The notes beneath the pieces are model-generated. The model did no database searches. It was given only the letters and a program-made list of their open reading frames with translations, and was not told the DNA's origin. Made by a program: the position numbers and the translations under genes. From JAWKTV01 sp041398905 (GTDB lineage Bacteria; Planctomycetota; Planctomycetia; Planctomycetales; Planctomycetaceae), in the NCBI GenBank assembly GCA_041398905.1, contig JAWKTV010000009.1, positions 62,001 to 126,000 on the forward strand: a stretch of 64,000 bases of DNA, written 5' to 3'. This document shows, one piece after another, positions 9,302 to 18,475 of the stretch. The stretch's first letter is position 1. The number at the start of each line of letters is the position of its first letter.

Positions 9302-11773
9302 TTAGTGATTGAACAGGAATTCCTTCGTATTGATCAGTGCCCACACGATGTCTTCGTAGGCGACTTCAGGCTTCTCGGCATGCTTCTCGATATGAGCGAG
9401 GGCGACCGTCATCTCGTCACTTTGCGGCTCACGCGCGTAGACCCAGCGGTACAGTTCCTGAATCTTCTCCTGATGGGGACGCTCCTTGTCGGCCGCCAGG
9501 GCCTTGGCGCGGCCGCGAGCAATCTTGTTCTGCACCTCCTGGCTGTTCAGCAGATGCAGGCTTTGGGCCAGGTTCGCTTCCTGCGAACGTTCACACTCAC
9601 AGGCGGTATCGCCGGCCGGCTGGCCGAACACCTTCAGAAAGTACGGCGCGACCGACGCATCGGGCATCTGCACGGCGCGGGTTCCCGGCGGCAGACCATT
9701 GAAGTTCTCCGACGTCTCCGTCACCTGATGGAACGCGTCGTACAGCACTTCCGCCTTCAGTCGCTTCGGGTAGTACCGCGAGAAGTTCTGCTTGTCGCGG
9801 AGGTTGTGGTCATTCGGCAGCGACGACAACTGATAGGTCGACGACCGGCAGATCGTGCGAATCAGATCTTTCATATCAAAGCCGCTGGCGATGAAGTGCT
9901 GCGACAGTTTGTCGAGCAACTCGGGATTCGTCGGCGGGTTCGTCTCCCGCATGTCGTCTTCCGGTTCAACGATCCCGCGATCGAAGAAGTGCTTCCAGTA
10001 ACGATTCACCAGCGCCCGGGCGAAGAACGGGTTGTCCGGCCTCGCCATCCAGTCCGCGAGGTCTTGTCGCGGGTCCCGGCTGTCGGGCAGATCGAGCGCT
10101 TCGGAACCGAGGCCGCTCGGCGAGAGCGACACCTTGCTCCGCGGGTTTTGCGCAGTTGCCTTGCCTTCATTGTGGAACACCCGCTTCTCGCGAGCACGCT
10201 GGTTGTCCCCGGCAGCGAGGTTCTTCTTACCAACCCGGCTGAAGAACGCCGCGAAGCCGTAGTAGTCGTCCTGGCTCCACTTCTCGAACGGGTGGTGATG
10301 ACAGCGGGCACACTGGATGCGGACACCCAGGAAGAGCTGCGCCACGTCTTCGACCTGCTCGTTCGTCTGGGCGACCTCGCGATACCACACCACCGGAGGG
10401 CTGTACGAAGTATCACCCGATGCGGTCACGATCTCGCGGACAAACTGATCGTAGGGCTTGTTATCGTAGACCGACTCCCAGATCCACTCGTGGAACGCAT
10501 AGGTTCCCGCCTGATCCTCGTTCTGTCGCTTCTTGTTCCGCAGCACGAGATTCCATTTGTTCGTGAAGTGGTCCGCGTACTGCGGGCTGTCCAGCAGTCG
10601 GTCGATCGCCTTGTCCCGCTTGTTGGGATCGGTATCGGCGATGAAGGTCCGCACCTCTTCTTCGGTCGGCAGGATGCCCGCGATGTCCAGCGAGACGCGC
10701 CGCAGGAACGTGCCATCGTCGCAGAGTTCCGACGGAGGAATGCCGAGCAGCTTGAGTTTGCCGAACACCGCTTCGTCCACGAAGTTTCTCGTGGGCGGGA
10801 GGTGCGAAATCTCCGCACCGAGCGGAATCGTGGCACGGAACGTCGCCACCTGACCCTGATAGCGGGCCATCACCGCGACCTCGCCCGACAGATCGAGCGT
10901 CTTGACCAGTCCGCCAACGTCCACTTCCGCCAACTCGGTATCGTTCGGCTCGTACAATGCCATGCGGGTCACGTCTTCGACGCTGCCGTCGCTGTACTTC
11001 GCCAGTACCGCCACCTGCTGCTCGGCCGATTGCCCAAGCACGCGGGCATCCGGAACGCATTCGATACCAGTGACAACCGGATCATTCTCCGAACCGTACG
11101 GCATTCCCTGTTCAATCCAGCGGTAGATCAGCCTGTACTCGTCGCTGTCGACCTCCATCCGTTTTCCGCCGCCGTGCGGCGACTGACCGACAGGCTTCTC
11201 CAGCAACAGGCTCTTCTCCGGGGCGAGCGGGAAGACGCGGCGTCCGCGGCCCTCTTTCACCAGGAACTCGTAATCCTCGTCGGGATAGAAGCCCAGCAGC
11301 GACAACTTGAAGCCGTTCTGGCCACTGGCCTTGCCGTGACACCCACCGCTGTTGCAGCCGAGCTTCGTGAAGATCGGCACCACCTGGTTCTTGAAGTTGA
11401 TCGGCAGTTGTTCAGCGACATTGGTGACCTCGATGGTCGCCTGCGTCGACTGGCCATCGAGCGTGGCCGTCAGCGTGACCACGCCGTCGGCGACAGGCAG
11501 CAGCATGCCGGTCTCACTCAACGTCACAACCCCCTCGGGCTGCAAGGCGAGCTTCGCCTTCCGCGTCACATCGGACCGACGACCATCCGCATGAGCCGCC
11601 GAAATGATCACCTGTCGGCGGGCGTCGCGACCACGCAGCAACAGCGATGCCTGCTCGCTGCCGGTGTCGATGGAGAGCGCTTGAATCGGAGCGTGACTCT
11701 CCGCAGCCGCGGCCACTCCGCAGGCCAAGATCACGGCAAACAAAGTCAATGACAAGGCGTTCCGATGGAGCAT
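9302..11773 (-). CDS. PSCyt2/DUF1549-DUF1553 (PSD1) protein with Big-like domain
   Basis: About 823 residues. I chose the ATG at 11773 because it is preceded by an AGGAG ribosome binding site and opens a signal peptide (MLHRNALSLTLFAVILACGV). An Ig-like (Big-type) segment follows, then a PSCyt2 haem-like motif CNSGGCH at residues 140-146. DUF1549 carries the second cysteine/histidine motif CARCHHHPFEKW, and the C terminus is DUF1553 (NPFFARALVNRYWKHFFDRG). These proteins are a planctomycete hallmark, exported, and presumed haem-binding; their substrates are unknown. It is the first gene of a minus-strand operon driven by the promoter at 11868-11895. Unlike many relatives it is not followed directly by a DUF1501 gene. 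Confidence 0.93.
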   Translation of the reverse strand: MLHRNALSLTLFAVILACGVAAAAESHAPIQALSIDTGSEQASLLLRGRDARRQVIISAAHADGRRSDVTRKAKLALQPEGVVTLSETGMLLPVADGVVTLTATLDGQSTQATIEVTNVAEQLPINFKNQVVPIFTKLGCNSGGCHGKASGQNGFKLSLLGFYPDEDYEFLVKEGRGRRVFPLAPEKSLLLEKPVGQSPHGGGKRMEVDSDEYRLIYRWIEQGMPYGSENDPVVTGIECVPDARVLGQSAEQQVAVLAKYSDGSVEDVTRMALYEPNDTELAEVDVGGLVKTLDLSGEVAVMARYQGQVATFRATIPLGAEISHLPPTRNFVDEAVFGKLKLLGIPPSELCDDGTFLRRVSLDIAGILPTEEEVRTFIADTDPNKRDKAIDRLLDSPQYADHFTNKWNLVLRNKKRQNEDQAGTYAFHEWIWESVYDNKPYDQFVREIVTASGDTSYSPPVVWYREVAQTNEQVEDVAQLFLGVRIQCARCHHHPFEKWSQDDYYGFAAFFSRVGKKNLAAGDNQRAREKRVFHNEGKATAQNPRSKVSLSPSGLGSEALDLPDSRDPRQDLADWMARPDNPFFARALVNRYWKHFFDRGIVEPEDDMRETNPPTNPELLDKLSQHFIASGFDMKDLIRTICRSSTYQLSSLPNDHNLRDKQNFSRYYPKRLKAEVLYDAFHQVTETSENFNGLPPGTRAVQMPDASVAPYFLKVFGQPAGDTACECERSQEANLAQSLHLLNSQEVQNKIARGRAKALAADKERPHQEKIQELYRWVYAREPQSDEMTVALAHIEKHAEKPEVAYEDIVWALINTKEFLFNH

Positions 11774-11867
11774 CGTATCTCCTGAGGCGGGAAGGAACGT
11801 ATATGGGCAGGCCAGTGAGGCAGGGGGCCGACGACTGCTCGCGCAAGACTCGTCGAACCAACTCCCC

Positions 11868-11895
11868 AACATATCAACAGGGGCTGCTATGTCAA
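11868..11895 (-). promoter_or_regulatory. Predicted sigma70-type promoter of the PSD1 operon
   Basis: On the minus strand, TTGACA (11895-11890) is followed by a 16-base spacer and TATGTT (11873-11868). This is a perfect -35 and a four-of-six -10. Transcription would begin near 11861, leaving a leader of about 88 bases before the ATG at 11773. It is seen directly in the sequence but has no experimental support. Confidence 0.55.
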
Positions 11896-12143
11896 TAGCT
11901 TGCCCGGCGTCCGAGCCGATTTCGGTCCGTGGGCCGGACCGACCAACGGGAGTTCCTGCAGACACGCTGGCCGACGTTGCCTGCCGGTAGTTACGCGCGC
12001 CGACGTTGGTCTCGGTCCAGCCCGCCGCTCGCGTTCGCATTCACCGCTGCCGGAAGTCCCTGTCGGACGGTCCGAAATCGGTGGCGGCCTTGCCACCCCC
12101 CCATGCTGCAGAGGAAGATGGGCGACCAATCACAGTCTTCCTC
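11896..12143. other. Divergent spacer between PSD1 and cpaF
   Basis: The gap between the PSD1 start (11773) and the cpaF start (12144 or 12168) is about 370 bases. It holds the PSD1 promoter and leader. I see no clear forward promoter, operator or small gene. The upstream extension of the cpaF frame from 12006 has no family similarity. Confidence 0.45.
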
Positions 12144-13279
12144 ATGTCCGCTGAGAGCCGAGCCCTCATGGATCGCGAAACGATCTTCGAAGCCTCTGTT
12201 GATTACTTCCTCGGCCCCATTCGCGAGTTCCTGCTCGACGAGACCGTGACCGAGGTGATGGTCAATGGTCCTTCCGAGATCTACATCGAACGTGGCGGCC
12301 GCCTGTACCGCACCTCCGCGCGATTCGTCAGCGAGGACGCGCTGCTTTCCGCCATCCACAACATCGCCCAGTACGTGGGACGCGAGATCGACGGTGACCG
12401 ACCGATTCTTGACGCGCGTCTGCCCGATGGCTCGCGCGTGCATGCCATCATTCCCCCCTCCTGCCGCATCGGCACCTGCTTGACGATTCGCAAGTTTCAG
12501 CGGGGCATCTTCTCGCTGACCGAGGTCATCAAGCTCGGCAGCCTGTCGGAGTCCGCAGCCGAGTTCCTCTCGCTGGCGGTGCTGCTGAGGAAGAACATCG
12601 TTGTCGCCGGCGGCACCGGCACCGGCAAGACGACCTTCCTCAACGCCCTGTCAACCGCCGTCCCCGAAAGCGAACGCATCGTCGTCATCGAAGACAGTTC
12701 GGAACTCCGGCTCTCGCAGCAGCACTGCATTTACCTCGAGTCGCAACAGGGTGATGTCGACGGCAGCGGCGCCGTGACGATTCGCCAGCTCTTCAAGGCG
12801 TCGCTGCGAATGCGACCCGATCGCATCATCGTCGGCGAGGTCCGCGGCGGCGAAGCACTCGACATGGTGCAGTCGATGATCAGCGGCCACTCCGGCAGCA
12901 TGACGACCGTCCACGCCACCGCGCCCCGCGACGCCCTGACCCGGCTTGAAACACTCTCGCTGATGTCCGACGTCGAACTCCCCGTGTACGTCGCCCGCGC
13001 GCAGGTCGCTTCCGCCATCAACGTGGTCGTGCAGCTCTCCCGTTTCACCGAAGACGGCTCCCGAAAGGTCACCCGAATCACCGAGCAAACCGGGCTCGAC
13101 GATCAGAACCGCTACCAGTTTCAGGATCTGTTCGTCTCGCGACTGACTGGACGCACCGAAACCGGCCGCATCATCGCACAACTCGACCCCACCGCGCAAG
13201 GCCATCCTTCGCCGACGAACTTCGGGAGCAGGGATTGCTCGATAGCGTACGGCACACGCAGGCGGTCTGGGGCGGATAA
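12144..13279 (+). CDS. cpaF: CpaF/TadA-type secretion ATPase (one frame break near the C terminus)
   Basis: Hexameric type II/IV secretion ATPase that powers Tad/Flp-type pilus assembly. Visible motifs are the Walker A GGTGTGKTT, the Asp box ERIVVIEDSSELRL, Walker B/His-box regions RMRPDRIIVGEVRGGEALD and SGHSGSMTTVHA, and the family N-terminal domain. The start is the ATG at 12144 or 12168. The open frame runs to 13373 with a nonsense tail. One extra G near 13195 instead gives PTGARPSFADELREQG and a stop at 13279, the normal CpaF end, so a one-base deletion is likely. No tadB/tadC, pilin or prepilin peptidase gene is adjacent, so the partner genes must be elsewhere. Confidence 0.9.
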
Positions 13280-13456
13280 CCCCGCAGGCGTTCCCGCCAT
13301 CCGCGCGAGGCGCGACAACTCGGTCGCGTCGACTGCGCGCCACAACCGCTATAACCCGCGATGTCAGGTGTGAACTCGTGACGGTTTCGCTTGCCAACGG
13401 AGTTCGCCGACCTAGCCTTGCGCAGACTTTCGAGTGACTCTCCGCGGTGACGACCA

Positions 13457-13810
13457 ATGGCCAGAACCAGTTCGCGCAACCAGAATGTGCTGATCAGCCG
13501 CACCTCGATCCTGATCCTCAGCTCGTTCGTGATCGGGCTGTCCGTGGGGAATGTCGCCCACGCCGAGCTTGCTCCGTATGTGCTGGTGTGCGGATTGTGT
13601 GGCTTCCTCGCCTACATTGCTCTCGAGATGGCCAGCCTGCGACGTGAACTGGCGGCCTTCCAGCAGGACCAGCGGCAGATTGAGGATCGCCTCGATCGGC
13701 ATGTGCTCTCCGAGAGCAGTGCGGGCTTCCAACTGCCTGGCGCGGCGGTGCTGGCCCAGCGCGGCAAGAAGCCCGAAATTACTGGCGATCGCGAATTGAC
13801 CGCCGTCTAG
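13457..13810 (+). CDS. Small two-helix membrane protein
   Basis: 117 residues. Two hydrophobic segments (about residues 17-37 and 40-58) are followed by a charged, coiled-coil-prone stretch (LRRELAAFQQDQRQIEDRL) and a polar tail. It follows cpaF by about 180 bases. I do not recognise a family. The position might suggest a link to the secretion ATPase, but it does not resemble a Flp pilin or TadB/C. The start codon follows only a weak ribosome binding site. Confidence 0.55.
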   Translation: MARTSSRNQNVLISRTSILILSSFVIGLSVGNVAHAELAPYVLVCGLCGFLAYIALEMASLRRELAAFQQDQRQIEDRLDRHVLSESSAGFQLPGAAVLAQRGKKPEITGDRELTAV

Positions 13811-14250
13811 CATCGCTCGCTGCGTCATCGACTGGCCAGCGATCGGTCCGGCGAGCTTCCTCCCGTCTTCGACGCCCGCCCGGCCATCCACACCCGCCGA
13901 CCGCGCGACGCGCTCGATATTCGCGGCTCGTGGACCTCGTGCCTGTTGTGCGAAGACCGCGCCCGGTGCCCGCCAGCTTCCCCCGCTCCGCCGCGCTCCC
14001 CGCTGGCGCCCTGCCGACTCACCGGCTGAAATCCGCTGCCGAAACTCGCTCCGCCGCGAGGCCGCCGTCCGCGCTCGCGTCCGCAGGGGCACGGCATCAG
14101 GGCATTTCGGGGCACGCACCAGACAGTCACCATCTGCCGAGTTGCCCACCGTCTGCTGCGGACAATTTTGGCCAATTGACGTTCTCGGCAGTTTGCGCCA
14201 CGATGTGACTTCCGTGCACTTCCGCTTCGCAAGCCCGACCGACAATCAGG
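13811..14250. other. 440-base stretch without a supported gene
   Basis: Frames on both strands stay open because of the high GC, but none shows a domain or a plausible start. A TTGACG at 14176-14181 could be a -35 for the following methyltransferase, but no good -10 lies at the right distance. I see no repeats or RNA-like structures. Confidence 0.4.
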
Positions 14251-14997
14251 GTGACTCCGTTGACCTCCCTCCCGACCGATCCCGCTCCAGTGGATGTGTC
14301 GCCGCGCAAGCGCAATCCGCTCCGCCGACTGATTGAATCCAAGGGGATCGGGAGACTGAGTTTCAATCAGTACCGCAACCGCATCCAGAGCCTGTACGAC
14401 GGGCCCGCCGGTGCGGTGCTCGCGCTCGGCAGCGTGCTCTCGCTGCATGAGCCGCTCGTCGGCCGCATGATTCGCAAGGGGAAGTTCGACGTCACCCGGT
14501 TCAAGTCGATTCTCGACCTCGGTTCCGGGGCCGGGCAGATTCTCAGGCATCTCATCAAGGTCGCCCCGGCCGAAACGAGCATCGTCGCCTGCGATCTGTC
14601 GCATCAGATGCTCCGCCGCGCCCGGAAGCGGGTCAAGAGCCAACGGCCGGTGTTTGTCGCCGCCGACATGACCCGCATGCCGTTTGCGGATCACCAGTTC
14701 GACTGCGTGACGTGCGGCTATGTCATTGAACATCTCCCCGACCCCCGACCCGGTCTGACGGAGATCGGCCGCGTCCTGCGTCCGGGAGGCTCGCTGTTGC
14801 TGCTGGCGACGGAAGACACTTACAGCGGCGCGGTCGTCAGTCGGACATGGAAGTGCCGAACCTACAATCGCGAAGAGCTGCGCGAAGCCTGTGAGGAGTC
14901 GGGGCTGCCCTGGAACGGCGAACTCTGGTTCACACCGGTCCACCGCTTCTTCCGGATGGGCGGGATTCTCGTGGAGGCCCAGAAGCCGCTTGAATAG
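14251..14997 (+). CDS. Class I SAM-dependent methyltransferase
   Basis: 248 residues from a GTG start. The Rossmann-fold methyltransferase pattern is clear: motif I LDLGSGAGQILRHL, an acidic motif II end (ACDLSHQML), a motif III-like AADMTRMPFADHQFDCV, and the post-motif VLRPGGSLLLLATEDTYSG. This matches the Methyltransf_11/UbiE-like class; the substrate cannot be read from the sequence. It lies just upstream of nadC on the same strand, with about 70 bases between them, so co-transcription is possible but not shown. Confidence 0.85.
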   Translation: MTPLTSLPTDPAPVDVSPRKRNPLRRLIESKGIGRLSFNQYRNRIQSLYDGPAGAVLALGSVLSLHEPLVGRMIRKGKFDVTRFKSILDLGSGAGQILRHLIKVAPAETSIVACDLSHQMLRRARKRVKSQRPVFVAADMTRMPFADHQFDCVTCGYVIEHLPDPRPGLTEIGRVLRPGGSLLLLATEDTYSGAVVSRTWKCRTYNREELREACEESGLPWNGELWFTPVHRFFRMGGILVEAQKPLE

Positions 14998-15065
14998 GCG
15001 GCCCGCACTGACTCAACGGGACCGCGCGGCCGGTCCTCGCTCCCCGGGGTCGCGTCACTTCGCCC

Positions 15066-15974
15066 ATGCTTCACTTCTCGCCCCCCGCACCGACCGACGA
15101 AGAGCTCGCTTCAGCCAGCCGGCTGATCGACCTCGCGCTCACGGAAGACCTCGCTGAAGCGGGCGACATCACGTCCGACACTCTGCTGCCCGCCGAGGCC
15201 GTCGGCACCGTGCGGTTGGTCTCTCGCAAACCGGGCGTCATCGCCGGGTTGCCGCTCATCGCGCCGATTTTTGCACGAATTGATCCCGCGATCGAGATCG
15301 AGTTGTGCCTGCAGGATGGCGCGGCTCTTGAGCCGGGCAGTGTGGCAGCGATGATGCGGGGGCGGGTCCGTTCACTGCTCACCGGTGAGCGGACGGTCCT
15401 CAACTTTCTGACGCACCTCAGCGGCATCGCGTCCCTGACCCGGCAGTTCGTCGATCGGGTCGCAGGAACCAAGGCGGTCGTGCTCGACACCCGCAAAACC
15501 CTGCCTGGTTATCGCCGGCTCCAGAAGTACGCCGTCCGCTGCGGTGGCGGCCGTAATCACCGCATGGGGCTGTATGACGCGATTCTCATCAAGGACAACC
15601 ACCTCGCCGCCTGGACGGCCGATGGTTCTCAAACAATCGACGCCGCGATCCGCCGCTGCCGAGCCGCCGTCGCGGAGCACGTCACCGTCGAAGTGGAGGT
15701 CGACACGCTCGCACAACTGCGGGTCGCGCTGTCGGCCAATCCGGATATCGTGCTGCTCGACAACATGTCGCTGCCACAATTGCGGAACGCGGTGGCGATC
15801 CGCAATGAGACGGCACCCGCGGTACGACTGGAGGCGTCCGGCGGTGTGACGCTCGACTCGGTTGCCGAGATTGCGCGGGCCGGCGTCGACCGCATCAGCA
15901 GCGGTGCCCTCACGCACTCGGCCGGCTCGCTCGACCTCGGATTCGACTGGGGCGAGAACGCGTCCGCTTTGTAA
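15066..15974 (+). CDS. nadC: Nicotinate-nucleotide pyrophosphorylase (carboxylating)
   Basis: 302 residues, the normal length. Converts quinolinate and PRPP to nicotinate mononucleotide in de novo NAD synthesis. Family signatures are GDITSDTLLP, ERTVLNFLTHLSGIAS, LDTRKTLPGYRRLQKYAV (substrate binding), GGGRNHRMGLYDAILIKDNH, VEVEVDTLAQ, and the C-terminal EASGGV/DRISSGALTHSA barrel strands. nadD, which acts on the product, follows after 90 bases; the two probably form one operon. Confidence 0.97.
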   Translation: MLHFSPPAPTDEELASASRLIDLALTEDLAEAGDITSDTLLPAEAVGTVRLVSRKPGVIAGLPLIAPIFARIDPAIEIELCLQDGAALEPGSVAAMMRGRVRSLLTGERTVLNFLTHLSGIASLTRQFVDRVAGTKAVVLDTRKTLPGYRRLQKYAVRCGGGRNHRMGLYDAILIKDNHLAAWTADGSQTIDAAIRRCRAAVAEHVTVEVEVDTLAQLRVALSANPDIVLLDNMSLPQLRNAVAIRNETAPAVRLEASGGVTLDSVAEIARAGVDRISSGALTHSAGSLDLGFDWGENASAL

Positions 15975-16064
15975 GCTGTGTCACTGGAGTGGGGGCGGGC
16001 TTCGCACTTCGGCGGATGGCGGCCCGCGAGTTCACTGGGGTGCGTGAGAACGAGACGACTCGCG

Positions 16065-16670
16065 ATGAGGATCGGCATCTACGGCGGCACGTTCGATCCG
16101 ATTCACTTCGGACATCTGGTCTTGGCGGAGACGTGCCGCGAGGAACTGCAGCTCGACGAGGTGTGGTTCCTGCCGGCCTTTGTTTCGCCGCATAAGCGAG
16201 TCTCGGAAACGCTCGCGGCGAAGGAGCGGCTGGCGATGGTGGAACTGGCGATTGGCGGTCATCCCGCGTTCCGGGTCGATGCTCGCGAACTCGCACGGGG
16301 AGGACCAAGCTACACGGTCGAGACCCTGCAGGAACTGCATCGCGAATTGCCGAGTGACGACCTGTTCTTCCTGATGGGAGCCGACTCGCTCCGCGACTTC
16401 CCATCATGGCGCGAGCCAGCCCGAATCCTGGAACTCGCAACGGTGGTGGCGGTGAACCGTGGTCGCAGCCTCCCTGAGAAGGCCGCGTTGGGCCAGACAA
16501 TGGGCGAGCCAGCGATGTCGCGGCTGAGGATCGTCACGATGCCGGGGATCGACACTTCGTCGACCGACCTGCGGCTCAGGGTGCGGACGGGACGATCGAT
16601 CCGCTACCTCACTCCCCGCGGAGTCGAGGAGTACATCCGACATCACCAGTTGTACCGGGATCCATCGTGA
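16065..16670 (+). CDS. nadD: Nicotinate-nucleotide adenylyltransferase
   Basis: About 201 residues from the ATG at 16065. The longer frame from 15978 adds an unrelated N terminus. The start MRIGIYGGTFDPIHFGHL carries the nucleotidyltransferase GGTFDP and HxGH-type motifs, and the C-terminal IDTSSTDLRLRVRTGRSIRYLTP is the ISSTxIR-like signature. It adenylates nicotinate mononucleotide to deamido-NAD. The stop overlaps the GTG of the next membrane protein (GTGA), suggesting translational coupling. Confidence 0.95.
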   Translation: MRIGIYGGTFDPIHFGHLVLAETCREELQLDEVWFLPAFVSPHKRVSETLAAKERLAMVELAIGGHPAFRVDARELARGGPSYTVETLQELHRELPSDDLFFLMGADSLRDFPSWREPARILELATVVAVNRGRSLPEKAALGQTMGEPAMSRLRIVTMPGIDTSSTDLRLRVRTGRSIRYLTPRGVEEYIRHHQLYRDPS

Positions 16671-18475
16671 GTGAGCCCGACTCAATCAACCCGGACACAG
16701 CCAGCCAGGACGCCACCGCCGCGGACGCCACACCGTCGGCCTTGGCTGCGGAGGTCGGGCGACCGGCCGGGTGGCGGCGCTTGCTAGTTCGGGAGGGGTG
16801 CCTCCTGACGCTCATGCTGGTCCTGGCGCTGGTTATTACGAGGCCGCTGTACAGGTCGCTCGGCTCCGGATTGCCCCTTGGTACGCAGCCCGTGGCGACC
16901 GTCCCGCTGTTCAACCTGTGGACGCTCTGGTGGAACTGCGACCGCCTCGAGCGGGGGCTCACCGGCTACTGGCAGGCGCCGATCTTTCATCCGACCGACG
17001 GGACTTTCGCGTTCTCGGAGCCGCAGCCGCCGCTGCTGGCGGTCGCACCGGTGGTGCGGACCACGGGCAACCTGCTGCTGGCGTACAACGTCTACCTGCT
17101 CGGCTCACTGATGCTGAATGGCTACGTGATGACCGTGCTGTTGCGGCGGAACACTTGTGGAGTCTGGCTGGCGGCGTTGGGGGGCGGGATGGGCGTGCTG
17201 CTGCCCTTCGTGCATTGGCAGTTGGGTGTGCTGCAGCTTGTGCCCGTGTGGGGTGTGTTGTGGGTGTGCCTCGCATTGCAGGACTTCGGAGTGTCTCCCA
17301 CCGCCCGCCGGGGCGCGCTGCTGGGCTGCGCCTTCGGAGTGAACTACTGGCTGTGCAACTACTACGGACTGTTCTTGAGCGTACTGCTGGTTTTCGCGGG
17401 GCCGGTGGTGCTGTGGGGACGCGGATTGCTGCGGTGGCGGACGTGGGCCGCGATCGGCGTATCGTTGTTGGTCGCCGCCTTGTTGTGCGGGCCGATTGTC
17501 TGGGCGCAACTGCACTACATCCTGCGTCATGACTTCAGCCGCAACATTGCGCTCTACATGAACCTCAGTTCGACGATCGAGGAGTTCTTGACCCCCTGGG
17601 GGATCAATCGTCTCGGCACGAATCGCCTGGTGCCGGACTTCAATGTGCCGCGGCAGTTGTCAACCGGGCACCTGAAGAGCCTGCTGGCACTGGTTGGGTT
17701 GTTCGCAGGGGTGTGGCATCGACCTTGGCGTCGCCGCACGCTGTTTTGGGGCGTGCTGCTGGCCGGGGGACTCCTGTTCGCTTGCGGGGCGCACATCCCG
17801 ACTCCGCTCGGCACCGTGCATCAACTGTTGGCCCAACACTGGCCCGGCTTCGCGCACATTCGCACCTTGTACCGGTTCGCCGTCTTCGCGCAGCTGGCGA
17901 GCATCGTGCTGGCCTGCATCGGGCTGACCGCGCTGTTCAGTTGGACGAGACGCTGGAGCGGCTGGCGGGGCTGGCTCGCGCTGACGGCGTTCGCCGCCTT
18001 CGGACTGGTCACCACGTTCGAGGTTCATCCGCCTCCGGCCCGCCTGTTCATCGTCCCCAGCGCGACGACCGCGTCGCATTGGGCTCGCTGGCTGCGCGAT
18101 CACACTCCGGCGGACGCGGTCATCGCGCACTTTCCGTTTCCATCCGATATCAGCGAGGAGGCTTACCTGCGAACAACGCTGGCGATGTACTGGCAGACGG
18201 TGCATCGGCGGCGAATGGTCAACGGCTACTCGGGCTTCTTCCCACAGTCATCGTTCGACATGCAGGATGCGGTCGACATCTTCCCGGATGGCGCGTCAGT
18301 CGTGCGGCTGCGAATCTCGGGCGTCCGCTACTGCGTGCTTGATCTGGGGGCACTGCCAGCCGGGCTGCGCGCCGCTCTGGATGACTGGCCGGAAGACCTG
18401 CGGCTGGCCTATGCTGACCCCCGCGGCACCATCGTGATCTATGAGATTCTCCCGGTCGAAAAGGCCTCCCAATGA
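16667..18475 (+). CDS. Polytopic membrane protein, GT-C glycosyltransferase-like
   Basis: 602 residues with about ten or more hydrophobic segments and a soluble C-terminal part. The N-terminal half (GTQPVATVPLFNLWTLWWN, then HPTDGTFAFSEPQPPL) resembles bacterial GT-C or YfhO-like membrane proteins that use polyprenyl-linked sugars, but I do not see a diagnostic catalytic DxD. The GTG start overlaps nadD by 4 bases and the end overlaps the ABC permease start by 4 bases (ATGA). A role in cell-surface glycan assembly or lipid modification is inferred only. Confidence 0.7.
   Translation: MSEPDSINPDTASQDATAADATPSALAAEVGRPAGWRRLLVREGCLLTLMLVLALVITRPLYRSLGSGLPLGTQPVATVPLFNLWTLWWNCDRLERGLTGYWQAPIFHPTDGTFAFSEPQPPLLAVAPVVRTTGNLLLAYNVYLLGSLMLNGYVMTVLLRRNTCGVWLAALGGGMGVLLPFVHWQLGVLQLVPVWGVLWVCLALQDFGVSPTARRGALLGCAFGVNYWLCNYYGLFLSVLLVFAGPVVLWGRGLLRWRTWAAIGVSLLVAALLCGPIVWAQLHYILRHDFSRNIALYMNLSSTIEEFLTPWGINRLGTNRLVPDFNVPRQLSTGHLKSLLALVGLFAGVWHRPWRRRTLFWGVLLAGGLLFACGAHIPTPLGTVHQLLAQHWPGFAHIRTLYRFAVFAQLASIVLACIGLTALFSWTRRWSGWRGWLALTAFAAFGLVTTFEVHPPPARLFIVPSATTASHWARWLRDHTPADAVIAHFPFPSDISEEAYLRTTLAMYWQTVHRRRMVNGYSGFFPQSSFDMQDAVDIFPDGASVVRLRISGVRYCVLDLGALPAGLRAALDDWPEDLRLAYADPRGTIVIYEILPVEKASQ

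Noticed and set aside
9305..11752. 815-codon frame on the plus strand opposite the PSD1 gene
   Set aside because: It mirrors a clearly conserved DUF1549/DUF1553 gene; it has no domain and an Arg/Leu/His-rich shadow composition.
13825..14943. 372-codon minus-strand frame over the methyltransferase gene
   Set aside because: It overlaps a recognisable methyltransferase with all motifs and has no similarity of its own.
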